Notes: a model not told the origin generated them from the sequence alone. Shown: positions 54,689 through 63,016, counted from the first letter of the stretch. The stretch: DNA of 64,000 nucleotides from Streptomyces spinoverrucosus (GCF_015712165.1 NZ_JADPZX010000001.1:4600001-4664000); one strand, 5' to 3'. Numbers and translations: made by a program.

Positions 54689-55834
54689 ATGAGCAACCAG
54701 CCGTACGAGGGCGCGTACGACGGCGGGTACGACCCGTACCAGCAGGGACAGCCTCCGTACCAGCAGGGGCAGCCTCCGCACCAACAGGGACAGTCCCAGT
54801 ACCGGCAGGGGCAGCCCCAGTACCAGCAGGGCCGGCCCCAGTACCAGCAGGCCCCGCCGTACCAGGCGGGGCAGCCTCAGTACCAGCAGGCCCAGTACCA
54901 GCAGCCGCACGCCGCCGCCCAGTACACCCAGCAGTGGGAGGGCCAGACCTGGGACACGCAGGGCCGGCCGACCCCGGCGTACGTCCCGCAGCAGCCCCCG
55001 GAGAGCGGGCAGTGGGCGCAGCAGCCGAACGAGCGGCCCCAGCAGGCCCCCGAGGCCCCGGCCGCCCCGGAGGCGCCGCTCACGGCCGCTCAGCGGGCCC
55101 GGCTCGAAGGGCGGTCGCCGATCATCGAGCCCGGGCTGCGGCCCGCCGCGCTCACCGCGGTGCTCGGCCTGCTGCTGGCCGGTGGCGCGGCGCTCGGCTC
55201 GTACGCCCTGCTCGTCCCGCTGGTCCTGCTCCAGGCCGTCACGGCCGCGGGCTGGTTCCGGCTGAACGGGATGTGGCCGGCCCGGCAGGGCATCGCGCTG
55301 GCGTTCGCGGGGGCGCTGACCGCCGACGTGGCGCTGCTGGTCGCGGGCCGTGAGCAGGCGCCCGCGGCGATCCTCGGCACGCTCGGGGTGTGGGTGCTGC
55401 TGACCCTCGTGCTGCAACTGCGCTCGCACGCCGACCCCGATACGCGGATGTACGGCCTGATGGCGACCGTCGTCTCGGCCGCGCTGGCCGTCGTCGCGAC
55501 CGGCTATCTGGCCGCCGAGCCGGACGCGGTCACCGTCGGCGCCGCCGCCGTGGCCGTGGCGGTCCTCGCCCGTGCGCTGCCGCTGCCCACGCCGGCCTCG
55601 GTGGTCGTCGCGCTGCTCGCGGCGGCCGGAGCGGGCATCGCGGTGGGCGGGATCACCGGCGTGGGGAACGGGGGCGCGCTGCTCGGCGCGGCCGCCGGGG
55701 TGTGCGCGCTGATCGGGCACCGGGTGGCGAGCTACGACTACCCGTCCCGGTTCGTCCACTTCACGGCCGGTGTGGCCCTGCCGCTGAGCGCTGCGGCGCC
55801 GGTGCTGTGGGTGCTGGGGCGCGCGCTGGTCTGA
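54689..55834 (+). CDS. membrane protein with Gln/Tyr/Pro-rich repeat N-terminus
   Basis: A 381-aa protein. The first about 130 residues are low-complexity repeats of the type YQQGQPQ, QQGQPPH; the rest (about 155-380) forms eight or so hydrophobic helices. No transporter motif recognised. AGGAGG (54671-54676) lies directly before a GTG at 54677 that overlaps the MoaD stop, and 12 nt before ATG 54689; either may be the start. Function unknown. Confidence 0.82.
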   Translation: MSNQPYEGAYDGGYDPYQQGQPPYQQGQPPHQQGQSQYRQGQPQYQQGRPQYQQAPPYQAGQPQYQQAQYQQPHAAAQYTQQWEGQTWDTQGRPTPAYVPQQPPESGQWAQQPNERPQQAPEAPAAPEAPLTAAQRARLEGRSPIIEPGLRPAALTAVLGLLLAGGAALGSYALLVPLVLLQAVTAAGWFRLNGMWPARQGIALAFAGALTADVALLVAGREQAPAAILGTLGVWVLLTLVLQLRSHADPDTRMYGLMATVVSAALAVVATGYLAAEPDAVTVGAAAVAVAVLARALPLPTPASVVVALLAAAGAGIAVGGITGVGNGGALLGAAAGVCALIGHRVASYDYPSRFVHFTAGVALPLSAAAPVLWVLGRALV

Positions 55835-55932
55835 CGTACCGCCTGTCACAGGTGATCGACAATTTCCCGGCGGGTGTTCCCTTTGGCGTTACGGTGACCG
55901 TCGTCCGTCACTGACCGCCTGGGTGGGGAAAC

Positions 55933-56664
55933 ATGCGCTGGCTGCGAGTACTTCTGATCGTCGTCGTGATCCTGGGCGGCCTGTTCGTGGCCGCCGACCG
56001 GCTCGCGGTCAACTTCGCCGAGGGCGAGGTCGCGGACCGGCTGCGCACCACCGAGGGCCTGTCGGCCACGCCCGAGGTGTCCATCCACGGCTTCCCGTTC
56101 CTCACCCAGGTCGCCGGCGGCACGCTGGACGACGTCGAGGTGGGCATCCAGGACTACGAGGCGGCCGCGGGCGACGGCGAGCAGATCCGGATCGACGACC
56201 TGCGGGCGAACATGAAGGGCGTCGAGTTCTCCGGCGACTTCAGCTCCGCCACGGCCGCCTCCGCGACGGGCACGGCGACCATCGCGTACGACGAGCTGCT
56301 CAAGGCCGCCAAGTCCGAGCCGACGGAGGTCGCCCCCGGCATCACCGCCCGGGTGGTGAGCCTCTCCGACGGCGGCAACGGCAAGATCGAGGTCGGGCTG
56401 GAGATCGAGGCCCCCGTCATCGGCACCAGGGAGATGTCCGTGCTCAGCACGGTGAGCGTCAAGGGTGACACCGTCGAGGTGCGCACCGACTCGCTTCCGG
56501 ACCTGGCAGGCCTCGACCTCGCCGAGGACTCGGTCCGCGAGATCACCGACTTCCAGCAGGCCATCGACGACCTCCCGGGCGGCGTGAAGCTGGACAAGGT
56601 CGAGGCGGCGCCGAACGGGGTGGAGATCTCGGTGCAGGGTTCGAACGTGCAGCTGGCCGGGTAG
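55933..56664 (+). CDS. DUF2993 (LmeA-like) secreted lipid-binding protein
   Basis: A 243-aa protein with a signal anchor (about 4-24) and a DUF2993 domain, including HGFPFLTQVAGGTLDDVEV near the N-terminus and DDLPGGVKLDKVEAAPNGVEI near the end. Mycobacterial LmeA of this family binds phospholipid and helps lipoglycan maturation; the role here is inferred. A strong hairpin terminator follows. Confidence 0.88.
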   Translation: MRWLRVLLIVVVILGGLFVAADRLAVNFAEGEVADRLRTTEGLSATPEVSIHGFPFLTQVAGGTLDDVEVGIQDYEAAAGDGEQIRIDDLRANMKGVEFSGDFSSATAASATGTATIAYDELLKAAKSEPTEVAPGITARVVSLSDGGNGKIEVGLEIEAPVIGTREMSVLSTVSVKGDTVEVRTDSLPDLAGLDLAEDSVREITDFQQAIDDLPGGVKLDKVEAAPNGVEISVQGSNVQLAG

Positions 56665-56737
56665 GACCAGCCCGGACGGCGTCCGCTGTCCGACAGGCGA
56701 GACGCCCCGTCCGTACCGCAGATGTGATGGCGTACAC

Positions 56738-56775
56738 AAGCGCCCGGGTGCCGTGTCACGGCGCCCCGGGCGCTT
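56738..56775 (+). terminator. terminator behind the DUF2993 gene
   Basis: AAGCGCCCGGG (56738-56748) and CCCGGGCGCTT (56765-56775) form a perfect 11-bp stem with a 16-nt loop, followed by CTTCGTTCT. Confidence 0.85.
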
Positions 56776-56823
56776 CTTCGTTCTCGCATACTGGACGATC
56801 CCGTCTCAGGATGCGACACACCG

Positions 56824-56853
56824 GTGACACGCCCACCCGACCGTCCCTAAGCT
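56824..56853 (+). promoter_or_regulatory. promoter of the sulfurtransferase operon
   Basis: GTGACA (56824-56829), 18-nt spacer and TAAGCT (56848-56853). The expected start point coincides with the leader-peptide ATG at 56861, so the leader ORF would be read from a leaderless 5' end. Confidence 0.65.
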
Positions 56854-56860
56854 CGACCGC

Positions 56861-56941
56861 ATGAAGCGACAGGCGGATCTCACGAAGCGGCGGGCAGTAG
56901 ACCTGTGCCGCGTTGCCGCCATGCTCTGTCGCCCCTTCTGA
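56861..56941 (+). CDS. cysteine-containing leader peptide of the sulfurtransferase operon
   Basis: A 26-codon ORF, MKRQADLTKRRAVDLCRVAA then MLCRPF, ending 126 nt before the sulfurtransferase gene. The V-D-L-C-R-V-A...L-C-R pattern is that of the putative leader peptides found before sulfur-metabolism genes in Streptomyces. Its two cysteine codons (16 and 23) would let a ribosome stall when Cys-tRNA is short. A small hairpin begins one base after its stop. It has its own near-leaderless promoter. Regulation by cysteine supply is inference. Confidence 0.82.
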   Translation: MKRQADLTKRRAVDLCRVAAMLCRPF

Positions 56942-56960
56942 GCGGAAGCCCGACTTCCGC
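56942..56960 (+). promoter_or_regulatory. hairpin directly behind the leader peptide stop
   Basis: GCGGAAG (56942-56948), CCCGA loop, CTTCCGC (56954-56960). The stem starts right after the TGA, so a terminating ribosome would mask it; a candidate attenuator element of the operon. Confidence 0.6.
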
Positions 56961-57067
56961 GTTCACTCCCTGCCCTGTTCAGGGCACCCGTGCGCCGCGC
57001 CGGTTCCGGCACGCGCGCCCCTTCGCACTCGCACGCCCCGCCGCAACTGCCCCGGAGGAGAAAGAGC

Positions 57068-57907
57068 ATGAGCCGCAGCGACGTCCTGGTCGACGCCGAC
57101 TGGCTGCAGGAGCACCTGGACGACCCGAGCATCGCCATTGTCGAGGTCGACGAGGACACCACCGCGTACGAGAAGAACCACATCCGTAACGCGATCCGCA
57201 TCGACTGGACCAAGGACCTGCAGGACCCGGTCCGCCGTGACTTCATCGACCAGGCCGGCTTCGAGAAGCTGCTGTCGGAGAAGGGCATCGCCAACGACAC
57301 GCTGGTGATCCTCTACGGCGGCAACAACAACTGGTTCGCCTCGTACGCCTACTGGTACTTCAAGCTCTACGGCCACGACAACGTCAAGCTGCTCGACGGC
57401 GGCCGCAAGAAGTGGGAGCTGGACGCCCGCGAGCTGGTCGAGGACGTGCCGGAGCGCGCGGCCACCGACTACAAGGCCAAGCCGCAGGACACCTCGATCC
57501 GCGCCTTCCGTGACGACGTGGTCGCCGCCATCGGTTCGCAGAACCTGGTCGACGTCCGCTCGCCCGACGAGTTCTCCGGCAAGCTGCTCGCCCCGGCGCA
57601 CCTGCCGCAGGAGCAGTCGCAGCGTCCGGGTCACGTCCCGTCCGCCCGCAACATCCCGTGGTCGAAGAACGCCAACGACGACGGCACGTTCAAGTCGGAC
57701 GACGAGCTCAAGGAGCTCTACGCCGAGGAGCAGGTCGACCTCTCCAAGGACACGATCGCCTACTGCCGTATCGGTGAGCGCTCGGCCCTGACCTGGTTCG
57801 TCCTGCACGAGCTGCTCGGTGTGGAGAACGTCAAGAACTACGACGGCTCCTGGACCGAGTACGGCTCCCTCGTCGGCGTGCCGATCGAGCTCGGCGCCAA
57901 CAAGTAA
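57068..57907 (+). CDS. cysA: thiosulfate sulfurtransferase (two-domain rhodanese)
   Basis: A 279-aa cytoplasmic enzyme with two rhodanese domains. The active loop in the second domain is C233-R-I-G-E-R-S; the first domain is inactive (no cysteine at the matching place). The CRIGERS loop and GGNNNWFASYAYW match actinobacterial CysA/SseC-operon enzymes. It moves sulfane sulfur from thiosulfate to acceptors. GGAGGAG before the ATG. First gene of the operon with sseC. Confidence 0.95.
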   Translation: MSRSDVLVDADWLQEHLDDPSIAIVEVDEDTTAYEKNHIRNAIRIDWTKDLQDPVRRDFIDQAGFEKLLSEKGIANDTLVILYGGNNNWFASYAYWYFKLYGHDNVKLLDGGRKKWELDARELVEDVPERAATDYKAKPQDTSIRAFRDDVVAAIGSQNLVDVRSPDEFSGKLLAPAHLPQEQSQRPGHVPSARNIPWSKNANDDGTFKSDDELKELYAEEQVDLSKDTIAYCRIGERSALTWFVLHELLGVENVKNYDGSWTEYGSLVGVPIELGANK

Positions 57908-57951
57908 CCGACCCGACCGACCTTCCGGTCAGACCCCTTCTGGAGAAAGAC

Positions 57952-58242
57952 ATGTGTGGAGCGAAGGCCGGCGGCCCCGACGCCTCGACGATCAAGCCCG
58001 GTGAGACCACGATCCAGGGTCAGGTGACCCGCGACGGCGAGCCGGTGACGGGCTACGTCCGTCTGCTGGACTCGACCGGCGAGTTCACGGCGGAGGTGCC
58101 GACCTCCGCGACGGGCCAGTTCCGCTTCTACGCGGCCGAGGGCACCTGGACCCTGCGCGCGCTCGTCCCCGGTGGCGCCACCGCCGACCGGACGGTCGTC
58201 GCCCAGAAGGGCGGCCTGGCGGAGGTCGCGATCGCGGTCTGA
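57952..58242 (+). CDS. sseC: SseC family protein (DUF1416)
   Basis: A 96-aa protein beginning MCGAKAGGP, with a transthyretin-like beta sandwich (GYVRLLDSTGEFTAEV, FRFYAAEGTWTLRAL). It sits directly behind the sulfurtransferase gene, as sseC does behind cysA in mycobacteria. The N-terminal cysteine may accept sulfur; function unproven. GGAGA lies 8 nt before the ATG. Confidence 0.92.
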   Translation: MCGAKAGGPDASTIKPGETTIQGQVTRDGEPVTGYVRLLDSTGEFTAEVPTSATGQFRFYAAEGTWTLRALVPGGATADRTVVAQKGGLAEVAIAV

Positions 58243-58257
58243 CGACCCGGCGCCGAA

Positions 58258-58306
58258 CGGAAGGGCCGCGTCCCGCGGGTTGGACACCTGGGGTGCGGCC
58301 CTTCCG
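58258..58306 (+). terminator. terminator of the cysA-sseC operon
   Basis: CGGAAGGGCCGC (58258-58269) and GCGGCCCTTCCG (58295-58306) form a perfect 12-bp stem around a 25-nt loop. Confidence 0.75.
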
Positions 58307-58330
58307 CGTGCGCGGACCTACGCTGGAGGT

Positions 58331-58597
58331 ATGTACGCGCGCCGACGGCACGTCTACTTCGCCATGATGGGCACCTGCATCGCGCTGTTCGTCCTGGCCT
58401 GGGGAGTCGTACGCCTGTGGTCGACGCCGGTGGCCGTGGGCATGTGCGTGGTCGCCATGGTGATCCCGCCCGTCGCCGCGATGATCGCCAACCGCCGGGG
58501 CCCGGAGGACCGCTGGTGGGACGACCCGTCCGGCGATCCCCAGTCCGACGAGTGGTGGGACGAGCTGGACGGCAAGAAGCGCCCCGGCCCCCGGTGA
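58331..58597 (+). CDS. DUF3099 small membrane protein
   Basis: An 88-aa protein MYARRRHVYFAMMGTC... with two membrane helices (about 10-30 and 36-52) and an acidic tail with DRWWDDP and DEWWDELDG. DUF3099 family, function unknown. TACGCT starts exactly 12 nt before the ATG; GGAGG directly abuts the ATG, too close to serve as a ribosome site, favouring leaderless initiation. Confidence 0.88.
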   Translation: MYARRRHVYFAMMGTCIALFVLAWGVVRLWSTPVAVGMCVVAMVIPPVAAMIANRRGPEDRWWDDPSGDPQSDEWWDELDGKKRPGPR

Positions 58598-58603
58598 CCC
58601 CGG

Positions 58604-58966
58604 TCAGTAGACGAGGGCCTGCGTGTCCTCCGCCAGCGCCTCCTGCACGAACACCTGCGCGCCCGCGATCCGTACGCCCTCGATGACGTCCTTCTCCGTG
58701 ATGTCGCGGCGGGCCGCGCACTGGGTGCACAGGGTGAGGCGGCCGGCGGTCAGGATCGAGTCGATCAGGTCGGGCAGCGGGGCGGCGTGCGGCAGCTCGA
58801 ACTCGGCCGCCCGGCCCGGCAGGGCGAACCAGGCGGACTCGCCGGTCAGCCAGACGGAGACGTCCACACCGCTGGCCACGGCCACCGCCGCGACCGTGAA
58901 CGCCTGCGAACAGCGTTCGGGGGCGTCCGCCCCCGCCGTCACCTTGATCACGAGCTTCTTCGCCAT
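58604..58966 (-). CDS. DsrE-family protein
   Basis: A 120-aa protein of the DsrE/DsrF-like sulfur-relay fold: MAKKLVIKVTAG, ERCSQAFTVAAVAVASG and the cysteine pair in LTLCTQCAARR. Converges with the DUF3099 gene, 6 bp apart. TACGAT begins exactly 12 nt before the ATG and no ribosome site is present, so a leaderless mRNA is likely. Could accept sulfur from the nearby rhodanese; inference. Confidence 0.9.
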   Translation of the reverse strand: MAKKLVIKVTAGADAPERCSQAFTVAAVAVASGVDVSVWLTGESAWFALPGRAAEFELPHAAPLPDLIDSILTAGRLTLCTQCAARRDITEKDVIEGVRIAGAQVFVQEALAEDTQALVY

Positions 58967-59103
58967 GGCCGAATCGTAATCAACCGCCCGGGAGAGCCGG
59001 TTGCCGCCCTGAGGGCGTACCTCACAAAGAGGCCTGTGCCCCGGCCGCGTAAGCTGGGGCACGGCCTTGTGCACCACGACCCCGCTCACCAAGGAGCACC
59101 CCC

Positions 59104-59202
59104 GTGATCCTCTTCTTCGAAATCCTGCTGGTCCTGGTCTGCGTCGGCGTCCTCGCCTTCACCGGTCTGGCCGTGAAGAAGCTGTACCAGGGCCAGCGCT
59201 GA
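59104..59202 (+). CDS. 32-aa single-helix membrane peptide
   Basis: GTG-initiated ORF: VILFFEILLVLVCVGVLAF, then TGLAVKKLYQGQR. AAGGAG stands 7 nt upstream, an excellent ribosome site. One hydrophobic helix with a basic C-terminal end. It lies 40 bp before the FABP-like gene and could be co-transcribed. Function unknown. Confidence 0.75.
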   Translation: MILFFEILLVLVCVGVLAFTGLAVKKLYQGQR

Positions 59203-59242
59203 CCACCCACGCCCATCCACGTACGAGACTTCTGAGCTGCTC

Positions 59243-59818
59243 ATGATCGAGATCCCGTCCGACCTCCACAAGGACCTCGTCCCCCTCGCCTTCCTGCTCG
59301 GCAACTGGGCGGGCGCGGGCGTGCACGACTTCCCCGGCGCCGAGAAGTGCAACTTCGGGCAGGAGGTCACCTTCACGCACGACGGCCGGGACTTCCTGGA
59401 GTACCACTCCCACACCTGGGTGCTCGACAAGGACGGCAACAAGGTCCGGCCGCTGGAGTCCGAGCACGGCTTCTGGCGCATCGACGCCGACCGCAAGGTC
59501 GAGGTCACGATGACCCGCGACGACGGTGTCATCGAGATCTGGTACGGCGAGCTGGCCGACCAGAAGCCGCAGATCGACCTGGTCACGGACGCCGTCGCCC
59601 GCACGGCCGCCTCCCGCCCCTACAGCGGCGGCAAGCGGCTGTACGGCTACGTCAAGGGCGACCTGATGTGGGTCGGCGAGAAGCAGACCCCCGAGGTCGA
59701 GCTGCGGCCGTACATGTCCGCCCAGCTGAAGAAGGTCGTCACCCCCGAGGACGTCGAGCGCTGGGCGAAGGCCCTGCCGGACGACCTCCCGGACGACGGT
59801 ATCGCCTTCTTCAAGTGA
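59243..59818 (+). CDS. FABP-like (nitrobindin/THAP4 heme-binding fold) protein
   Basis: A 191-aa beta-barrel protein with FLLGNWAGAG (GxWxGxG lipocalin-like motif), DFLEYHSHTW and ESEHGFWRID. Actinobacterial relatives of nitrobindin isomerise peroxynitrite with a heme held by a histidine near the C-terminus. Here no histidine occurs after about residue 75, so the usual proximal ligand is absent and heme binding is doubtful. Encoded between a small membrane peptide and nur. Confidence 0.85.
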   Translation: MIEIPSDLHKDLVPLAFLLGNWAGAGVHDFPGAEKCNFGQEVTFTHDGRDFLEYHSHTWVLDKDGNKVRPLESEHGFWRIDADRKVEVTMTRDDGVIEIWYGELADQKPQIDLVTDAVARTAASRPYSGGKRLYGYVKGDLMWVGEKQTPEVELRPYMSAQLKKVVTPEDVERWAKALPDDLPDDGIAFFK

Positions 59819-59847
59819 CCTTCTGCTCGTGGCCCTAGACTTTCAGT

Positions 59848-60318
59848 GTGGTGAGCACCGACTGGAAGAGTGACCTCAGGCAGCGCGGCTACCGGCTGAC
59901 GCCGCAGCGGCAACTCGTGCTCGAAGCCGTGGACACCCTGGAGCACGCGACCCCCGACGACATCCTCGCCGAAGTGCGCAAGACGGCGTCGGGGGTCAAT
60001 ATCTCGACGGTGTACCGGACGCTGGAGCTTCTGGAGGAGCTCGGGCTGGTCAGCCACGCGCACCTGGGGCACGGGGCACCCACGTACCACCTGGCCGACC
60101 GGCACCACCATCTCCACCTCGTCTGCCGCGACTGCACGAGCGTCATCGAGGCGGATGTCTCGGTGGCCGCCGAGTTCACCGCCAAGCTGCGGGAGACCTT
60201 CGGCTTCGACACCGACATGAAGCATTTCGCGATCTTCGGCCGGTGCAAGGACTGTACGGCTGCCAAGAGTTCGACCGCCAAGGGTTCGACTGCCAAGAGT
60301 TCAACTACCGAGTCGTAG
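59848..60318 (+). CDS. nur: Nur, Fur-family nickel-responsive regulator
   Basis: A 156-aa metalloregulator: winged helix from DWKSDLRQRGYRLTPQRQ through NISTVYRTLELLEELGLV, then the metal/dimer domain with HAHLGHG, YHLADRHHHLHLVC and the Cys-X2-Cys pairs CRDC and CKDC. The sequence matches my memory of Streptomyces Nur, which controls nickel uptake and sodF/sodN. Nickel ligands HHH region intact. TAGACT begins exactly 12 nt before the GTG. The tail beyond CKDC carries a threefold K-(S/G)-S-T-(A/T) repeat not expected in the family. Confidence 0.93.
   Translation: MVSTDWKSDLRQRGYRLTPQRQLVLEAVDTLEHATPDDILAEVRKTASGVNISTVYRTLELLEELGLVSHAHLGHGAPTYHLADRHHHLHLVCRDCTSVIEADVSVAAEFTAKLRETFGFDTDMKHFAIFGRCKDCTAAKSSTAKGSTAKSSTTES
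60262..60306 (+). repeat. 15-bp tandem repeat in the 3' end of nur
   Basis: Units GCCAAGAGTTCGACC (60262), GCCAAGGGTTCGACT (60277) and GCCAAGAGTTCAACT (60292) are in frame and add 15 residues to the Nur C-terminus. Confidence 0.92.
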
Positions 60319-60327
60319 GCTTAGCGT

Positions 60328-61293
60328 ATGAAGAGCCCCCTGCTGTCCCTGCCCGGCGCCGTCCCCGCCGAAGGAGTGGACGAAGGCGTCGCCGCCCACT
60401 ACGGCGACCTGTTCCGCGAGCAGCGCGCCCTCGCCGACGGCACCGGTTTCGTCGACCTGTCGCACCGCGGGGTCGTCACCGTCTCCGGCGAGGACCGGCT
60501 GAGCTGGCTGCACCTGCTGCTCACCCAACACGTCAGCGAGCTGCCCGCGGGCGAGGCCACCGAGGCGCTGATCCTGTCCGCGCACGGCCACATCGAACAC
60601 GCGCTCTACCTCGTGGACGACGGCGCCACCGTCTGGGCCCACGTCGAACCCGGCACCCAGGACGCGCTGATCGCGTACCTGGAGTCGATGAAGTTCTTCT
60701 ACCGGGTCGAGGTCGCCGACCGGACGGCGGACTTCGCGGTCGTCCACCTGCCCGCCGGTTCCATCGCCGAGGTGCCGGAGGGGGTCGTCGTCCGGGAGAC
60801 GGCGTACGGGCGTGATCTCTTCCTGGCGCGCGCCGACCTGGAGTCCTACGCCGCGAAGGCCGGGCCGGCCGCCGGGATCCTGGCGTACGAGGCGCTGCGC
60901 GTCGAGCAGCACCGGCCCCGGCTCGGCTTCGAGACCGACCACCGCACCATCCCGCACGAGCTGGGCTGGATCGGCACCGCCGTGCATCTGCAGAAGGGCT
61001 GCTACCGGGGGCAGGAGACGGTCGCCCGGGTGCAGAACCTGGGCAAGCCGCCGCGCCGGCTGGTCTTCCTCCACCTCGACGGCAGCGAGGTGCACCTGCC
61101 GACGCGCGGCACCGAACTCCGGCTCGCCGACGAGGGCCCCGACGGCCGCAGGATCGGCTTCGTGACGACGTCCGTGCGGCACCACGAGCTCGGTCCGGTG
61201 GCGCTGGCGCTGGTGAAGCGGAACGTGCCGGTGGACGCGCGGCTGGTGGCGGACACGACGGCCGCCGCCCAGGAAGTCGTCGTGGAGCCCTGA
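60328..61293 (+). CDS. ygfZ: YgfZ/GcvT-like folate-binding protein
   Basis: A 321-aa protein with the YgfZ signature KGCYRGQETVARVQNLG, whose cysteine acts in Fe-S cluster repair with tetrahydrofolate; the GcvT-like fold starts DLSHRGVVTVSGEDRLSWLH. TAGGCT (60316-60321), which overlaps the nur stop, begins exactly 12 nt before the ATG, suggesting a leaderless transcript in addition to readthrough from nur. Confidence 0.94.
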   Translation: MKSPLLSLPGAVPAEGVDEGVAAHYGDLFREQRALADGTGFVDLSHRGVVTVSGEDRLSWLHLLLTQHVSELPAGEATEALILSAHGHIEHALYLVDDGATVWAHVEPGTQDALIAYLESMKFFYRVEVADRTADFAVVHLPAGSIAEVPEGVVVRETAYGRDLFLARADLESYAAKAGPAAGILAYEALRVEQHRPRLGFETDHRTIPHELGWIGTAVHLQKGCYRGQETVARVQNLGKPPRRLVFLHLDGSEVHLPTRGTELRLADEGPDGRRIGFVTTSVRHHELGPVALALVKRNVPVDARLVADTTAAAQEVVVEP

Positions 61294-61296
61294 GGC

Positions 61297-61722
61297 TCAG
61301 ATCTCCAGCAGGACGGTGAACGGGCCGTCGTTCGTCAGCCCCACCCGCATCTGTGCGCCGAACCGGCCCGTCTCCACCGTCGCGCCCAGTGCGCGCAGCT
61401 GCGCGACCACCTCGTCGACCAGCGGCTCGGCCACGTCGCCGGGCGCGGCCGCGTTCCAGGTGGGGCGGCGGCCCTTACGGGCGTCGCCGTAAAGGGTGAA
61501 CTGGCTGATCACGAGGAGCGGGGCGTCGATGTCGCTGCACGACTTCTCGTCGTGCAGCATCCGCAGCGACCACAGCTTGCGGGCGAGCTGCGCCGCCTTC
61601 TCCTTGGTGTCCTCGTGCGTCACTCCGACCAGGACGCACAGCCCCTCGCCGATGATCTCTCCGACGGTCTCGCCGTCAACGACGACGCTCGCGCCGTCCA
61701 CCCTCTGCACCACTGCACGCAT
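61297..61722 (-). CDS. dtd: D-aminoacyl-tRNA deacylase
   Basis: A 141-aa homodimeric enzyme that removes D-amino acids from t[16 protein letters not shown], the catalytic SQFTLYGD(A)RKGRRP and the C-terminal [10 protein letters not shown] (cross-subunit Gly-Pro motif) are all present. ATG 61722 matches the family start exactly. Converges with ygfZ, 3 bp apart. Confidence 0.95.
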   Translation of the reverse strand: MRAVVQRVDGASVVVDGETVGEIIGEGLCVLVGVTHEDTKEKAAQLARKLWSLRMLHDEKSCSDIDAPLLVISQFTLYGDARKGRRPTWNAAAPGDVAEPLVDEVVAQLRALGATVETGRFGAQMRVGLTNDGPFTVLLEI

Positions 61723-61891
61723 ACGACCATCATGCCGGGCGGTGTCACCGGCTTTCGCGGGTGGTCCGTACCAGCATTCTTTTTGATCCCTAACCCCCCA
61801 TCTGGGGCTGTTCGTGGGCACTCGGTCACATAGCGGCCACTTGGGGTGGCACGATGGCGCCACACGCCGGTCGAGGGGACGGTAGAGGCAC

Positions 61892-62515
61892 ATGAGAACA
61901 CCGAGTACCGGGCAGCCGCCTGGGGCTGTCTCGTTGACCCACGCGGGAGCCCAGGAGTCACTCCGGCCACCCGTGCAACGCACTGACAGCCCACAGCTGC
62001 CGCCGGATCCGCCGGCGCACGACCTGACCGCGCTGAGTTTGGCCGAATTGCGCGCCCTGCGCCGGGACGCCCAGCGCGACGAGGCTGATCTCAGCTATGT
62101 ACGACGGCTGCTCCAGGGGCGTATCGACATCCTGCGGGCAGAGCTGGCGCGCCGGGGGCCGGCGTCCCCGGTGGACACGGAGACTGCCGAGGCGTCGGTG
62201 GTCGAGCGGCTGCCGGAGATCCTCACGGACGCCCCGGCCCGGCACCGCTCCTCCGCGCGCCATGTGACGCTGGGCACTCCGCACAACGAGGAGTACCGGC
62301 GGCTGGCCGCGGACATGCTGGCCGAGGTCGAACTGTCCGCGCTGGACGCGCGTACCGATCTTGAGCTGACCACCGCGATGGGGCGGCTCGTGCGCTACGA
62401 GCAGCAGGTGTCCCGGCGGCGGCAGCGGCTGCAGCGGACCACGGACGAGTGCAGTGCGGAGATCGCGCGGCGGTACCGGGAGGGGGAGGCACAGGTCGAC
62501 GACCTTTTGGTGTGA
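61892..62515 (+). CDS. rsiG: RsiG, c-di-GMP-dependent anti-sigma factor of WhiG
   Basis: A 207-aa protein: disordered Pro-rich N-terminus (1-42), then two long antiparallel helices. Each helix carries the c-di-GMP signature E-x3-S-x2-R-x3-Q-x3-D: E64, S68, R71, Q75, D79 and E170, S174, R177, Q181, D185. This double motif defines RsiG of Streptomyces, which with c-di-GMP sequesters the sporulation sigma factor WhiG. Monocistronic; GAGG precedes the ATG closely. Confidence 0.94.
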   Translation: MRTPSTGQPPGAVSLTHAGAQESLRPPVQRTDSPQLPPDPPAHDLTALSLAELRALRRDAQRDEADLSYVRRLLQGRIDILRAELARRGPASPVDTETAEASVVERLPEILTDAPARHRSSARHVTLGTPHNEEYRRLAADMLAEVELSALDARTDLELTTAMGRLVRYEQQVSRRRQRLQRTTDECSAEIARRYREGEAQVDDLLV

Positions 62516-62830
62516 CGGCGCCATGGCCTGCCAGGGCCTGTCCGGCGGATCGCGTCGGCGTCGCGGGCCCTCGGCCGCGCGGAAGAACGAGCGGGCGCCG
62601 GCCGTTTCGGCCGACGCCCTGCTGCGCATGTCCGGGCGGACTTGGTGCCCGGACCTGTTCTGGTGCTCCCTCCTGCCGGGGACGGGTGGGTGCTTTTCGC
62701 TATCCGTAGCGTGCTCTTCAGTTGTGGCTGTGCACTCTGCTTGTTGAGTTGTCGGTGTGCAGTTGTCGATGTGCAGTTGTGACTGTGCCGACCGACCGAG
62801 CTCCCGGCTCCCCTCCGGAAGGGAGCCCGA
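62516..62830. other. 315-bp intergenic region after rsiG
   Basis: No credible gene. GGGCCTGTCCGGCGGATC (62534-62551) resembles a dispersed Streptomyces intergenic repeat. A T-rich part (62700-62785) repeats TGTGCAGTTGT(C/G) twice. A 7-bp-stem hairpin, GGCTCCC/GGGAGCC at 62806-62827, sits beside the convergent gene end and may terminate it. Confidence 0.6.
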
Positions 62831-63016
62831 TCAGCCCGTCTGGGCGAGCAGCATCACCAGGAGCACTGCTCCGATGCCGCCGATCATGGTGTTCTTGGCC
62901 TTGATCCCGACGGTGAGCGCGACCAGGGCGATGATGCCCATCGGCCCGAACTTCCACTGGACGAACTGTTCGACGCCGATGGCCAGGGTGGCGATGACGA
63001 TGGCGATGAGCGGCAT
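62831..63016 (-). CDS. small two-helix membrane protein
   Basis: A 61-aa protein MPLIAIVIATLAIGVEQFVQ... consisting of two hydrophobic helices joined by KFGPMG and a short GIKAKN turn. GGGGGA lies 4 nt before the ATG at 63016. Divergent from the GntR gene; the palindrome between them may serve both. Function unknown. Confidence 0.78.
   Translation of the reverse strand: MPLIAIVIATLAIGVEQFVQWKFGPMGIIALVALTVGIKAKNTMIGGIGAVLLVMLLAQTG

Noticed and set aside
62454..62747. 97-codon plus-strand frame after rsiG
   Set aside because: Starts inside rsiG, no ribosome site, atypical composition, crosses a likely dispersed repeat.
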